A stretch of DNA of 64,000 nt. It comes from Eucommia ulmoides. Taxonomy: Eukaryota > Streptophyta > Magnoliopsida > Garryales > Eucommiaceae. Where the stretch lies: the NCBI GenBank assembly GCA_016647705.1, contig CM028327.1:42286017-42350016 (forward strand), in the 5' to 3' direction. Of this stretch, positions 36,047 through 47,860 are shown piece by piece; within the stretch, counting starts at the first letter, position 1, and each line of letters opens with the position of its first letter. A program made the position numbers and the translations under genes. The notes below the pieces were generated by a model that saw only the letters and a program-made list of their open reading frames with translations, was not told the origin of the DNA and ran no database searches.

Positions 36047-36794
36047 TCCATTACTCTCCACATTTCATCAATTTTTTTCTAAGAAAAGGAAGTAACATAA
36101 AAATGGTATGTTTTTTTTTTCCTTTTATGTGCTTGATAATTAAGTATGTTTTAATTATATATATATATATACACACACACTTTTTTTGGTCATAATCCAC
36201 AATTCATGAATCATCAAATCCCCTCGGTGATTTTTTTTTTAAATTTAATAATTATGTCAAAAGTGTAAAATTATTGTACGCCGTAAAAATTTCTGTATTT
36301 TTTTATATAAAAAAATTATAGCAATTTTTTTTATAATACAATAATTTTAAATTTTAAAAAAAATTATTGTAACAAGTAAATTAGGTTATGGGTTAAAATG
36401 TTAGGTTCATGAACTATTGAACAGCCCCTATATACCTATTTCTATATAGATATAATGTCTATATCCATGTATAGAAGTAGGAACGTCTTCCAAAATTGTA
36501 TATAAACCACTAGTTGACGGTGTTGAGTTCTTATTATAGCAGCCACACTTTTTGGATCTTTATCATAAAAATAGGACAAAGTTATCGTTAATTTGTTTAT
36601 TTTACATTAAAAAAATAATCATAAAAGTAATAAGAAAGTAAAAGGAGCAGCTTTTTATAAAACCAACAAAAAATTAAAAAAACATTGTTTGAAGAAGTCC
36701 TTAGTTAATAACGTGTTTTTATTTTAATTTCCTTTACTGTATAATCTAATCCACACGATACAATAACTTGTTAAGAAAAATTCAATAATTCTGT

Positions 36795-37290
36795 TAAAAG
36801 TCTAAAATTACCGTACGTCATAAACGTTATTATAATTTTTTTATACAAAAAAATTACAGTGACTTTTATATAATACAATAATTTTGTACTGTAGAAAAAA
36901 ATTATTATAACGTGTTGTCACGGACCGCTTATTGACATGGCGGTGGGAAAAAAACACAAAGATGTTAGTTGGAGGATCATAGCACTTATATGCGGTTCTT
37001 TGCCATATGAGCACCGACACCACAAGGCGTCTCTTCGGAGTTAAGGTATACTGATCCGGTTAAGTTTAAAGATTATGTCGCTAGTCATAGACTTGAAAAA
37101 AAAAATAGATGATCTGTGATAGGGTAAAAGACAAAAACAATTAGTATCCGCAAGAAGACAAATTTACCCCCGGATGTAACAGAAGTGGTTGAAGGTCCTG
37201 CACGGGCAGTTACTACTTTGAAAATGTAAATCCAAGACAAAATAGATTACACAGAATAAAATTTTAACTTCGTAGACTGTTCATGAAAAA
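36795..37290. repeat. Dispersed repeat copy interrupted by ~300 bp
   Basis: The left part (ATTATAATTTTTTTATACAAAAAAATTACAGTGACTTTTATATAATACAATAATTTT) belongs to the dispersed family described among the findings. Its usual downstream block (AAAATTTTAACTTCGTAGACTG) appears only at about 37260, after a segment of more balanced composition (36917-37250). Confidence 0.5.
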
Positions 37291-37576
37291 CCGTATTAAT
37301 TAATGACGTTAATCTAGTTCACACGCACACGCATATTTAGAGAGAGAGAGAGAAGAGAGAGAGGGGGATTTGAGAAAGTCAATGCGTCAAACTTCAAAGC
37401 TTTCTCCCACACTATAATTACACTGGAAAAAAAAAACACAAGTTCTAAGTGTTTTTTAATTAATTAATTTATTAAATTAAAAACCCAATTCGCATTGAGT
37501 TACTTTTGCGGCTCTCTCTCTCTCTCCACATGGCCACCTCTTTTTCCACCATTTTCAAAGCTATCCCAATCACGCC

Positions 37577-37584
37577 TATATAAA
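37577..37584 (+). promoter_or_regulatory. TATA box of the MYB gene
   Basis: TATATAAA lies about 165 bp upstream of the ATG and is followed by a CT-rich leader (37620-37740) of (CT)n tracts typical of plant 5' leaders. Transcription would start near 37610. Confidence 0.7.
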
Positions 37585-37748
37585 GCCACACCCTTCCCTA
37601 TCCTCCAGTATTAATCCCCACAACCCTCTCTCTCTCTACAACTCCCTCTCTCTAAAATTCTCCTTTTCTCTCTCTCTAGAACTCAAACTTTCTCTCTCTC
37701 TCTCTCTCTAAAACTCTAAGACTTTCTCTCTCTAAAAGTAGGAGGAAA

Positions 37749-39086
37749 ATGGACGCGAAAGAAAACAGTTCTGGGTGCAACCAAAGTCTAAGCAGTAGCG
37801 AAGAGGAGATGATGATGGAGCTGAGGAGAGGTCCATGGACTGTTGAAGAAGACTTCACCCTTATGAATTACATCGCCCATCATGGAGAAGGACGTTGGAA
37901 TTCTCTTGCGCGTTGCGCAGGTAATTATTAATTTTTTTTTTCCTTCATCTGGGTTTTTCAGTTTCCCTCTCTAGAAATTTTAATTTTGAAAAAAAAAATA
38001 AAATCCAAATGGGTTTGAGTTTCTTTCGATCAAAATTTTATTACTCAAAATGTAAATTCTTCATCCTTATTCTTATCCTAAATTGAGAGCTCATTGATTA
38101 TTTACATCTCTTTCAATCACACCCAACAGAGCTTTAATTAAAGCTATGATAACACGAAACAATAATGGATAAAGAAAACACACACACATATATATATTAT
38201 TAATTATATATTAATTAAATTTGATATAACAGGATTGAAAAGAACTGGAAAAAGCTGTAGATTGAGGTGGCTTAATTATCTTCGTCCTGATGTTCGTCGT
38301 GGAAATATTACCCTTGAAGAGCAGCTCCTCATTCTCGAACTCCATTCTCGATGGGGCAATCGGTAATTTCACTTCTCATAACCTTTTTTTTCTTTTTTCT
38401 TTTTTCTTTTTTAATTATTTTATTTGTTTATTGATAATTGTTTAAATAATTGTAGATGGTCGAAAATAGCTCAGTATTTACCTGGAAGAACTGATAATGA
38501 GATCAAGAATTACTGGAGAACCCGAGTTCAGAAGCATGCCAAACAGCTGAAGTGTGACGTGAACAGCAAGCAATTCAAGGATACCATGCGCTACCTCTGG
38601 ATGCCGAGGCTGGTGGAGAGAATTCAGGCTGCCGCCGCCACCCCGGCCGCCGCTACCACCATCACCACCCAATTCCCCAATCAAGATATGATCCCACCGG
38701 CCACTCTCCAGGCAACGACAAGTTTTGGGTGTTCCTCCCAGATTGCACCACCCACCACCTTCACGCCGGAAAATTCAAGCACCGCCGCTTCTTCGTCGAC
38801 GGAAGTCTCGCCGGTTTCCGACTTGACCGACTGCTACAACTATTCCGCCAATCAGGGTGGAAATATTATAAATCAGGATTTGTTTCAGGCGAATCATCAT
38901 CAGAATCAGATGGGATATGGGGATTCATTGATTAGTCCGACGGCGGGTTATTTTCTTAACCCTGGAATGGATTTCCAAATCCCGGAGCCAAACAGTCAGT
39001 GGATGGACGGTGGGGACATGTCCGAAAATTTATGGAATGTTGAGGACATTTGGTACTTACAACAACAATTCAACTACAACGTTTGA
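37749..39086 (+). CDS. MYB108: R2R3-MYB transcription factor, subgroup 20 (MYB108/MYB78-like)
   Basis: This is a complete DNA-binding transcription factor gene. Exons are 37749-37920, 38233-38362 and 38456-39086, giving 310 residues. Introns of 312 and 93 bp sit at the two classic R2R3-MYB positions (after ARCA-G and after GN-R). The R2 repeat has tryptophans at about 30, 50 and 70 ([32 protein letters not shown]). R3 follows ([41 protein letters not shown]), and the WMPRL motif at about 149-153 marks subgroup 20. The C-terminal half is Ala/Thr/Ser-, then Asn/Gln-rich. Arabidopsis relatives (MYB2, MYB62, MYB78, MYB108, MYB112, MYB116) act in jasmonate, abscisic acid, stress and stamen responses. 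Which paralogue this is cannot be settled by eye; the [12 protein letters not shown] and FKDTM stretches look most like MYB108/MYB78. No lesion is seen. Confidence 0.93.
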
Positions 39087-39296
39087 TGGTAGATATAGAT
39101 ACCTATACATACATAAAGGAAGAAAAAGTTAGGGGTAAAAGTAGAATTTGTGAGAAATTGAGGGTCTAACTCTGTAATTGTTTTTATGTTTGATTGGGGG
39201 GTGTAAAATGTAATTTGAGAGTGTTTCTTTTAAAAAAATATTCTCATTCTTTTCAAGAGAAAAAATGACTTTTGTGCGATGTTTGCTTTTTAATTA

Positions 39297-40657
39297 GGGG
39301 TTTTGACACTTTGTACACTTGAAGTTTAACCAAAATCTCATTTTGGTCCCCACAGTTTTAATTCGAAGTATAACACCTTAAAGTTTCTTAATCATCACAC
39401 CAAAGTCTAAGTCCATATCTCGATTCCAGTTTCGGATGGAAAATAGTCATTTGTTATGCACCTTACTATTTCTGAAAAAGAAATTTCATCCTACTTTCAT
39501 CATATTCTCTGCCTGGCCCAATTTCAATAATATATGTATGACATTTACTTATATACATGTGTTTGTGTGTACTTTTTTGTATATTATATAAGTTTTTATT
39601 GAAGAAAATTTATAACATCCAAGTTCTTATCTCGATTGCAATTTTAGACGGAAAATAGTCATTTGTTATGCACCTTACTATTTCTGAAAAACAAAGTTTA
39701 GCCTACTCCTTTCCCCATATTCTCTGCCTAGCCCAAAATTTCAATAATATACGTATAACATTTACTTATATACATGTGTTTGTATGTACCTTTTTGTATA
39801 TTATATACGTTTTTATTGAAGGAAATTTATTACATCCAAGTTCTTATCTCGATTGCAATTTTGAACGGAAAATAGTCATTTTCCATACACCTTACTATTT
39901 CTGAAAAACAAAGTTTAGCCTACTCCTTTCCTCATATTCTCCGCCTAACCCAAAATTTCAATAATATACGTATAACATTTACTTATATACATGTGTTTCT
40001 ATGTACCTTTCTGTATATTATATACATTTTTATTGAAGAAAATTTATAACATCCAAGTCCTTATCTCAATTGTAATTTTGGACGGAAAACAGTCAGTTGC
40101 CATACACCTTACTATTTCTAAAAAGGAAATTTCAGCGTTCTATATATTTTCCTCATATTCTTCGTCCGGCCCAAAATTTTAGTAATATACGTATAACATT
40201 CACTTATATGCATGTGTTTGTGTGTACCTTTCTGTATATTATATATGTTTTTATTGAAGAAAAATTATAACATCCAACTCCTTATTTCGATTGCAATTTT
40301 AGACGAAAAACAGTCATTTGCCATGAACTTTACTATTTCTGAAAAACAAATTTCAACCTACTTCTTTCCTCATATTCTCCGTCCGGCCCAAAGTTTTAGT
40401 AACATACATATAACATTCACGTATATACATTTGTTTGTGTGTACCTTTCTTCATATTATATACGTTTTTTTTAAAGAAAATTTATAATAGGGAAAGGGAG
40501 AGAATGAGAATATACATAAATTTTTTTTTAAAAATAGTTGGGTGCACGGGAGTTGATTGTTTATCATCAAAAATTGTAATGGAGTTATTGATCAGTGTAT
40601 TATGTGACCGAAGTGAAATAATGGTCCGACTTGAGGGGCGCAAAGTGTCAAAACCTC
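39297..40657. mobile_element. Expanded MITE, CACTTTGTACCCCT family, downstream of MYB
   Basis: The left end GGGGTTTTGACACTTTGTACACTTGAAG and inverted right end TTGAGGGGCGCAAAGTGTCAAAACC fit the family. The element is 1.36 kb, against 375-525 bp for other copies, because the interior carries five tandem repeats. It begins ~210 bp after the MYB stop codon, close to where the 3' UTR should end. Confidence 0.8.
39421..40490. repeat. Five tandem ~215-bp subrepeats inside the MITE
   Basis: The unit starts at CGATTGCAATTTTRGACGG and runs through AAAACAGTCATTTG, CACCTTACTATTTCTGAAAA, CATATTCTCYGYCTRGCCC, ATATACGTATAACATT, TATACATGTGTTTGT, GTACCTTTCTGTATATTATATACG and ACATCCAAGTTCTTATCT. Starts fall at 39421, 39633, 39850, 40077 and 40288, spacings of 212, 217, 227 and 211 bp. 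Small open frames in it are unrelated to coding. Confidence 0.9.
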
Positions 40658-41288
40658 TATTAATTAAAAAAAGTGTTGGCATTATGGAAGCTTGTAATAA
40701 ATAATTTATTAATTTAGGGGGTGTAGGTGTGAATAATTAGTTCCACTAACTCTTAATTAATTAAGAAAAATGCCATTAATTAATAATTAAACTGTGGAAT
40801 TTTTGAAACCTAGTCTATGGGGGCATGTCCCAGTTCTAGATTAATTTGGAATAAAAGCACCCCAGCAATGATTTGAGAATATTTGGATATTTACATAATT
40901 AATTAATTATTATATTTAAATCAATTAATTAAATTTTAATTATCTCTTGTACGGTCAAATTTTTGGTGGAACCCATGTCATATGTGACATGGTTTTAACA
41001 TAGAGATTCAATTCCATTTATTTTAAAATTTTGTTAGGGATAAATTTGTAATTTCCCCTTGATGTAAATTTAAATTTTATAATGCCAAATATGCCATTGG
41101 TATTCACCTCCAACCCTTTATTCTTTACTGTTTTTTTAATACATATTTTGAGAATATAGTTTGAATGCATAAATATTCTATTATTATATACAATGTCTCG
41201 TGTGATTCGTTGCCTTGGTAATTTTTTGACAGTGCATACGTGATTCAAAACACTTAAACTGGGTACTAATAATAATCAACATTGTACT

Positions 41289-41560
41289 TTATATATCAGA
41301 TAGTTTTTCTAATAATTTTGCTTTGGGGATCTTGCAATATCTCCAATTCAAAGATATCCTCGTCTTGTTTGTCCAGTTCTTCTCATTGGTTGATGGTGTG
41401 GATAGCAGGCTATAAGCAGATACAGAGTAATCTATCTCGGGGCCTTTATCCTTCTCTGGAATCTCTAATCCTCTATTACACCCTAACAGTGCCGTTTCCG
41501 GATCATGGTTGGCTCTGAGTCCAAGTGGTCCAAAATTAATACTACTAGTTGCTCGCATGG
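41289..41560. other. Balanced-composition segment of unknown origin
   Basis: This ~270-bp block has clearly higher GC than its flanks. It has an uninterrupted 89-codon frame on the minus strand (41558-41289) and another open frame on the plus strand. I recognise no protein family. It might be an organelle-derived insertion or a gene fragment. Confidence 0.3.
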
Positions 41561-41589
41561 TACCTTATATATTAGACAATTTTTTTAAG

Positions 41590-43165
41590 GGACAATGGGT
41601 GAGAAGTCCTACGTTTAAGCTCTAATTGGTCAAAAGTTCTAGAGGAGATAATTTTTTTTTGATTTAGACCCATATGTTTTAAAAAGAAAGAAGTCTTACA
41701 CACATGATAATTACGCGCTAGTTATATGTAACTACTTTGTGTATAATATTACTATATTAGTTACAGGTAACAATTTTTTTTTTTTTTTAACATATAACAA
41801 CTTTTTTATTAGATGTCACAAAATTACAAAAAATACATATAATTAGTTACATGTAACTAATCATATATAACTTTTTAGTTACATATTTCTTATATGTAAA
41901 TAATTTTTTTGATATTTTTCAATTATATGTTCCAATAATATCAATCTTTTTAATTACATGTCTCTGATATGTAATTAAAAAGTTTAATTTTCAGTTACAT
42001 GTTCCAATAATATGTAACTTTTTAGCTACATGTTTTTTATATGTAACTAAAAATATTGATATTTTTTCAGTTACGTTACAAAAATATTACACATATATAT
42101 GTAATTATAACATGTAATTAAGGTTGCGTTTGGGTAAGAGATTTGATAAATGAAGGGATTTCAAAATCCTGAATTTTAAAATCCCTTCATTTCACAAATC
42201 CGTTATTTGGATAATTGTTTGAACTGAATTATTTGGATAAAAAAAAAATTGTTCTATTTTTTTTATCCCACTTCTGTCTGAAAAGAAAAAAAAAAGAAAA
42301 ACTCGGCGATGAACAGAACGTCGGCGACGAAATCCAAGAACAAATCCAACAACTGCACGCGAAATCGATTTCATTTTCGAAATCCAAGAACATATTCAAA
42401 ATTGATTTCGAAAAACAAAATCGAAATCGATTTCGAACCCTAAATAGGGTTCGATTTTGATTCGATTCGATTTTGAAAAACGATTTTCGTTAAATCGATT
42501 TCGATTTCGAAATCGATAACTAGGTCCTAAATAGGGTTCGATTTCGACGACGGCGGAGACGACCAAGTAGAAGACGACGGCAGCGACAAATAAGAAAAAG
42601 ACGACGACGGAGACGACCAAGAAGAAGAAGATGACGACAGTGGCGACGACCTAGAAGAAGACGACGACGGATGAAGGTCATCTACGAAGGAGCGAACTGA
42701 AGAGCGAAGAGAAAACGAAGAAAGAAGAACGAACGGATTTGGCAAATTCAGCCTCTCTCAAAAGGATTTCCAAATCCTTCCATTCACTCCTAAAAGGATT
42801 TGACAAATCCCTTCCTCCCTTACCCAAACAAGTAATTTATCAAAAGAGAATTTTGAAATCCCTCCCTCAAATGAAATCCCTCCTACAAATACTTTATCCA
42901 AATACAACATAAAATACACTTATACAAAAATACCTAAATATGTGTGAAAAATAACAATTATGAAATTGTAACTAACATTAGTTACATGTAACAGAATTCA
43001 ATATAAAATACAAATGTATTTACTAAGGATTCCCTACAATCCCTACAATATTCCTACAATTCCTGCAATACAGGACAAAAATATAAGTGAAATTTAACTT
43101 AAATGACTAAATCAAAACCTAATAGCATAAAATAATTTTTCACCAATTAGACTTTAAAAAATATC
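41590..43165. mobile_element. Candidate host element split by the Harbinger-type insertion
   Basis: TTTAAGCTCTAATTGGTCAAAAGTTCT (about 41617) and inverted AATTTTTCACCAATTAGACTTTAAA (about 43133) look like weak inverted ends. Inside, both halves are rich in AGTTACATGTAAC-type words. The element at 42122-42909 sits in the middle. The evidence is moderate only. Confidence 0.35.
42122..42909. mobile_element. PIF/Harbinger-type element with CGAAATCGATTTCG core
   Basis: The ends GGTTGCGTTTGGGTAAG and ATCCAAATACAACA are inverted repeats, flanked by TAA on both sides (42119-42121 and 42910-42912). Subterminal blocks AAGGGATTTCAAAAT and GAATTTTAAAATCCCTTCATTT form hairpin-like repeats. The interior has GAAATCGATTTCG palindromes and AACCCTAAATAGGGTT, then a GACGACG/GAAGAAG-rich block. 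It is a full-length relative of 28193-29101. No transposase is visible. Confidence 0.75.
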
Positions 43166-43219
43166 GTTATGATTTATAACATATATATAGAGTTATGAAA
43201 TCATAACATATATATAGAG

Positions 43220-43848
43220 TAGGGCTGGCAAAACAGGTATTTACACGATGACACGACACGAGACCGACACGAAATTATCAGGTATCGGGTCGTTATCGTG
43301 TCAGACCCGATAACCTGATAAGAAATAGTGCAGGTTATCAGGTTGACCTGATAACCCAATAGGTTACACGATAAGACACGATAAGAATTTCGTGTATTCA
43401 GGTTACACGATAACCTGTGACCCAATAGTTTACCCGTTAATTTAATAAATTATTTTTACACCCCCCAAATTATCAAATATTACAAATTAGTACTTAATAT
43501 TTATAATAATTTGTTAAGATGGTTTTAAATTAACAGGTTAACAGGTCGTTAACAGGTTAACAGGTCGTTAACGTGTAATGGGTTAACGTGTAATGGGTAG
43601 ATTAATGTATAATAGAAACCTATCAGGTCTTATCGTGTCGTGTTTACCTGATAGGTTTCGGGTCATCGTGTGACACGAAAAATTATCGTGTCGTGTCGTG
43701 TCGACACGATAATTTTCGTGTCGTGTTCGTGTTTGGGTAGTCTGACACGATAAGCTTATCGCGTCGTGTTCGTGTTTGGGTCTTATCGTGTTTCGTGTTA
43801 TCGTGTAATGACCTGTTATACGACCTGTTACCTGTTTTGACAGCCCTA
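43220..43848. mobile_element. hAT-type MITE with perfect 8-base duplication
   Basis: The ends TAGGGCTGGCAAAACAGGTA and TACCTGTTTTGACAGCCCTA are near-perfect inverted repeats. ATATAGAG precedes (43212-43219) and follows (43849-43856) the element, the 8-base duplication expected of hAT insertions. The 629-bp interior is made of short CACGATAA, ACCTGATA, TTATCGTGTCGTG and GTTAACAGGT repeats in both orientations. It has no coding content. Confidence 0.9.
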
Positions 43849-44042
43849 ATATAGAGTTATGATTTATAACATATATATAGAGATATAAAGTGACTTTTCA
43901 CCAAATAACTTAAATATCGTTATGATTTATAACATAGATTATAATTTAAAAAAAATGGGGGTACAAAGTGTAAATTCAAAGTGCCAATTGGTAACGGAAT
44001 AGTGGACACGTGATGGAATAGTGCATCAAGTGTGTATAAGAT

Positions 44043-44095
44043 ATATATATAGAGAGAGAGAGAGAAGACTGTAGATATAGAGAGAGAGAGGTCGA
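44043..44095. repeat. TA and GA simple repeats
   Basis: A (TA)n run followed by two (GA)n runs. The adjoining 44096-44205 is GC-richer with no recognised coding sequence. Confidence 0.8.
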
Positions 44096-44317
44096 TGGTC
44101 GTGGCGGCGGGAATCTATGTATAGTCCGCGTGCCTAGTAATGAAGCCACCGGAGTGGTCCCCCAGTCGGAGCCGTGTTGTGGAGCTTCCACGTGTCCATA
44201 TTCCAAAAAGTGAACTAATTAAAAATTAATTAATTAATTAGAAAAAATATGATTAGTCACTTAGGAGGACTGAAGCACTTATAGCCGCAACCATTGAAAA
44301 AAAACAAACGAATTATT

Positions 44318-44596
44318 TACACTTTGTACCCCTGAAGTTTTTGAAAAAATCAATTTTAATCTTTATCCTTTCAATTTGAATAATATTAAATTTTGAAATA
44401 TCCAAATCATGTCAAGTAAGTTTAAATTGATAACTCTGTCTTTTTTTTATGGAAATCAATCACGTGTTAAATACGGAATCACCCACGTGGGTGAATTCAA
44501 CAACGGAAGAACAGACTTGACACTATTGTGTTTAAATTGAAATAATAGGGGCTAAAATGAAATTTATCTAAAACTTTAGGGGTCTAAAGTTCAAAA
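44318..44596. mobile_element. MITE-like repeat, CACTTTGTACCCCT-related subfamily (copy B)
   Basis: The left end TTTACACTTTGTACCCCTGAAG pairs with the right end AAAACTTTAGGGGTCTAAAGTTCAAAA. The centre has CACCCACGTGGGTGAATTC, shared with 30955-31225. About 280 bp. Confidence 0.65.
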
Positions 44597-44742
44597 AGCT
44601 CTCTTTTTATTTATTTTGTCAAAAAACATTTGGCTTCTATGGAGGCCACGTAAGCTGACTCGTTTGGGTTATTTTCCATATTTTTGAATAAATGAGGGGT
44701 AGAAAGTGTAAAAACAATAGAGGGTGGAAATTAAAAGTATTT

Positions 44743-45192
44743 AGGGTTTTATACACTTTGTACCCTCAAAGTTTGACTACTCTCTCACTTTGATCCTATT
44801 GTTTTCTCCAAATCATCTTAAATTTAATCCAAATCATTATCAACGTTATCATTTTAGATGGTAAATAGTCACATACATCGATCATACTTGACTGTATTTA
44901 TATCTCTTTTCTTTTTATTTCTCTCACTCCCCTCTTCACCCAAACACTTAGAAATACATACACACATATATATTCTGAATGAGGTAGAGAAAGAGAGACT
45001 GAAGGTGCATATTGAACCGCTAAAAAAACAATTGTGTGCATGGCACATGATCATTTGCAGTCAAAAATCATAACAGGTTTAATGATGTAGACTGAGACGG
45101 GACGATTAAATCTTTTTAGGGTAAAAATTTAAATTATAAAACTTAAAATGATATAGTGGTTAAACTTAAGGGGTAAAATGTGTAAAAACCCC
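44743..45192. mobile_element. MITE, CACTTTGTACCCCT family (copy 5)
   Basis: The left end AGGGTTTTATACACTTTGTACCCTC pairs with inverted right TTAAGGGGTAAAATGTGTAAAAACCCC. The centre holds GATGGTAAATAGTCAC in family order. About 450 bp, noncoding. Confidence 0.75.
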
Positions 45193-45415
45193 AAATATTT
45201 ACATGGTGAGAAGAAAAAACATACTTAGTCAATTGGGTCTTGTTTGAGTGGATGTTATGTGATGGTTGAAAAGTACAACTAATAGCATTAAGGGGTAGAA
45301 AGTGTAATTTATTCTATTCATTAGAAAAAAAATCACAAAAGGAGAGTGATTGAAGCATGGGATAACGCTGAAACACGTCAACGTTGTATTCTTGTACGCA
45401 AAATAAAATAAAATA

Positions 45416-45437
45416 ATATATATATATATATATATAT
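45416..45437. repeat. (AT)n microsatellite
   Basis: A run of alternating T and A. Confidence 0.9.
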
Positions 45438-45439
45438 GT

Positions 45440-47040
45440 ATTTTGTCAGCACGTTCTTGAAATTAAAATTAGTTTACGTGTTACAGTATTTTTTTTAAAT
45501 AATATAAAATTATTATAGTATACGAAAATCACGATAATGTTTTCACAGAGAAAGTGACTTTTTTGGTCTTTCAAATTTGGGATGCATATTTAATTGGTCC
45601 TTGGTACTTGACACTCAATATCTTTGATCCCTATTGGTTTAATATAGTCCAAATTCCCTATTTTATCTTTAAAATTAATTATTAGAAACATATGAAGTTT
45701 TTATTTTACATTTTCCTCCCTTTCTCCGGAGAAAACCATTGGCAGAATATGTACCGTAAAAGGTTGAAATTTGCCAGAGCCGTTTGCCGGCTGTGGCTTT
45801 CATCGGACAAGAAAGGAAAGAAGAAGAGGGAGAAAAGAGGAAAAATATAAAATAAAAAATTTATAAGGAAATATATGTAACTAATTTTAGGAAAATTTGG
45901 TAAAATGTCCTATTTCATAAAATCATCACTTTGCGGAGTCCTGTAACAGTGATTTTTTAACACATAACATAATCCTTAGAAAGTGATTTTTTGAGTTTTG
46001 AGACCTCTCAACAAGATTTCCTTAATTTTAAGGGTAAAATAGAGAATTTGTGTCGAGTGTTAACCATAAGAGTCACTTGAACACTTGCTCTAAATTTGAA
46101 TGTCCAAATTTTTAATTTTTTTTTCGTGTAAAAAATTACAGTAACTCTTATATACAATGATTTTTTATTTTTTTTAACAGACTTCTACGAAAATTACTGT
46201 AGCACGTGAATTGTATGGATTAAAATAAAATTTTAATTTTATGAAGGGTCATAAAATGATATGTGTAGATATATATAATCTGTATCTATCTATCTATTTG
46301 TAGTTTACAACTGGAATCCACCATGATTTTCTCAATGACTTGAATTTTATTTATTTTTATTCATTATTTATTTGAAAAAGCCACCTTTTGTTTTCTCAAT
46401 TTTTTTTTTTTCTATAACGAACCTTTCAAAGTCCTCTTCCCCATGGTGATAAAATGCTTCATTCATGCACCTGAATAAAGGTGACAAAAATGAAATATTA
46501 AATAATTATGACATTAATATTAATTTAATTATTTTTTAATAAAAAAATTAAGAAAAATTTAGTGAAAGATCACATTCTATAAAACCATCATTCTGCAGAG
46601 TCCTGTAATAGTAATTTTTTAACACATGACATGGTCCTTAAAAAATGATTTTTTGAGTTTTGAGACCTTTCAACAGGATTTTCAAAAATTAATAATTTTG
46701 AATAAATATTTTTAAAATAGAAAAAAAAATGCACGTCTATATTTAATCACATAGTTTATTTTTTATTCAAATTAATAATTTTGAATAAATATTTTTAAAA
46801 AAGAAATATAGTCGAAACGGTTGGCTCTCTTTTATATTTTTTAATTTAATTTATTTAATACAAATCATTTTTTAAGTTATTCTATTTATTCTATTTTAAA
46901 TTTTTAAAAATCACAACATAAAAAAAAAATATATAAAATAAAATTAAAATAATTCATAAAATAGCATCATTTATAAAACAAAAAGTTTTGTTTTTTTGCC
47001 TTTTTGGTTCTTTCTATTTTGCTACATTTTAATATTATAA
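45440..47040. other. Intergenic DNA with repeat fragments
   Basis: No gene was found. A ~100-bp block (TAAAACCATCANTNTGCRGAGTCCTGTAAYAGT ... TTTTTGAGTTTTGAGACCTYTCAACA) occurs twice, at about 45920-46020 and 46580-46680. A TTAATAATTTTGAATAAATATTTTTAAAA block repeats near 46690 and 46772. A copy of the dispersed TTACAGT family sits at 46125-46250. Confidence 0.5.
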
Positions 47041-47044
47041 AAAA

Positions 47045-47255
47045 GGGCTTTTTGACACTCGCACCCCCTTAATTTTGACCATTATTTCTCTTTGGTCCTC
47101 ATAGTTATAATTTAAACACATGACGCTCTAAAGTTTCGTGAGCATCCCACTTTGTCCAGATCAATAAGTCTATTATAATTTTAGACGACAAAGAGTCGAT
47201 TATGTTTCCGATCTCTTCCTCTCCCCAACCCTTATAAATTTTCTATCAAAATACA

Positions 47256-47323
<68 letters not shown>

Positions 47324-47860
47324 TATTTGACAGGAAGGAGAATATGAAGGAAAAAGGAGATTGAAATTATCTATAAAATCTCTTAAAATAAATAAGGGTG
47401 TTTCTGTGGCTAAGTCCCTAAAGTTACCCTTAATTTTAAAAAAAATCTCATAAACAATTGCATGTTGTTGTGTTTTAATCTCGCATATTAAAAAAAGACT
47501 TAAGGCCACTTTTGCAGTTATATGTATCTAATTTGTGTGTAAAATATTTGTTAGATATAATAAATCTTACACAAATACATGTAATTCGTAACTTATAATT
47601 AATATTATATAAGTACATGTGATTAATATTACATAGGCGCAAGCACATGCGAGATTAATACAGAAGTAAAATCTAATTTAAGGAATTAAATCAAAACTTA
47701 TATTTTAAATTGAACTAATTATAGATTACATCCGTTATTTGGAACTAATCACCAATTATTCCAATAAATAATTGTTTGGCAGATAACTATTTTTTGTCCA
47801 AAACTGTGATGTGTATAGTGACTTCGATTGTAGTGGGATTATTAAAAACCTTTAAGGTGT
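47045..47860. mobile_element. Interrupted MITE, CACTTTGTACCCCT family (copy 6)
   Basis: The left half has TTTTTGACACTCGCACCCCC, CTCTTTGGTCCTCAT and TTAGACGACAAAGAGTCG. The right half resumes at about 47775 (GGCAGATAACTATTTTTTGTCC ... GACTTCGATTGTAGTGGGAT), after unrelated DNA at about 47390-47770. The right terminus is missing where a relic of the 4929-5394 MITE starts. Confidence 0.6.
47260..47320. repeat. (CT)n(CA)n compound microsatellite
   Basis: About 29 bases of CT are followed directly by about 32 bases of CA. Confidence 0.95.

Noticed and set aside
43976..44206. 76-codon minus-strand frame in a GC-richer patch.
   Set aside because: The second half is translated GA/TA simple repeat. 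The first half matches nothing I know.
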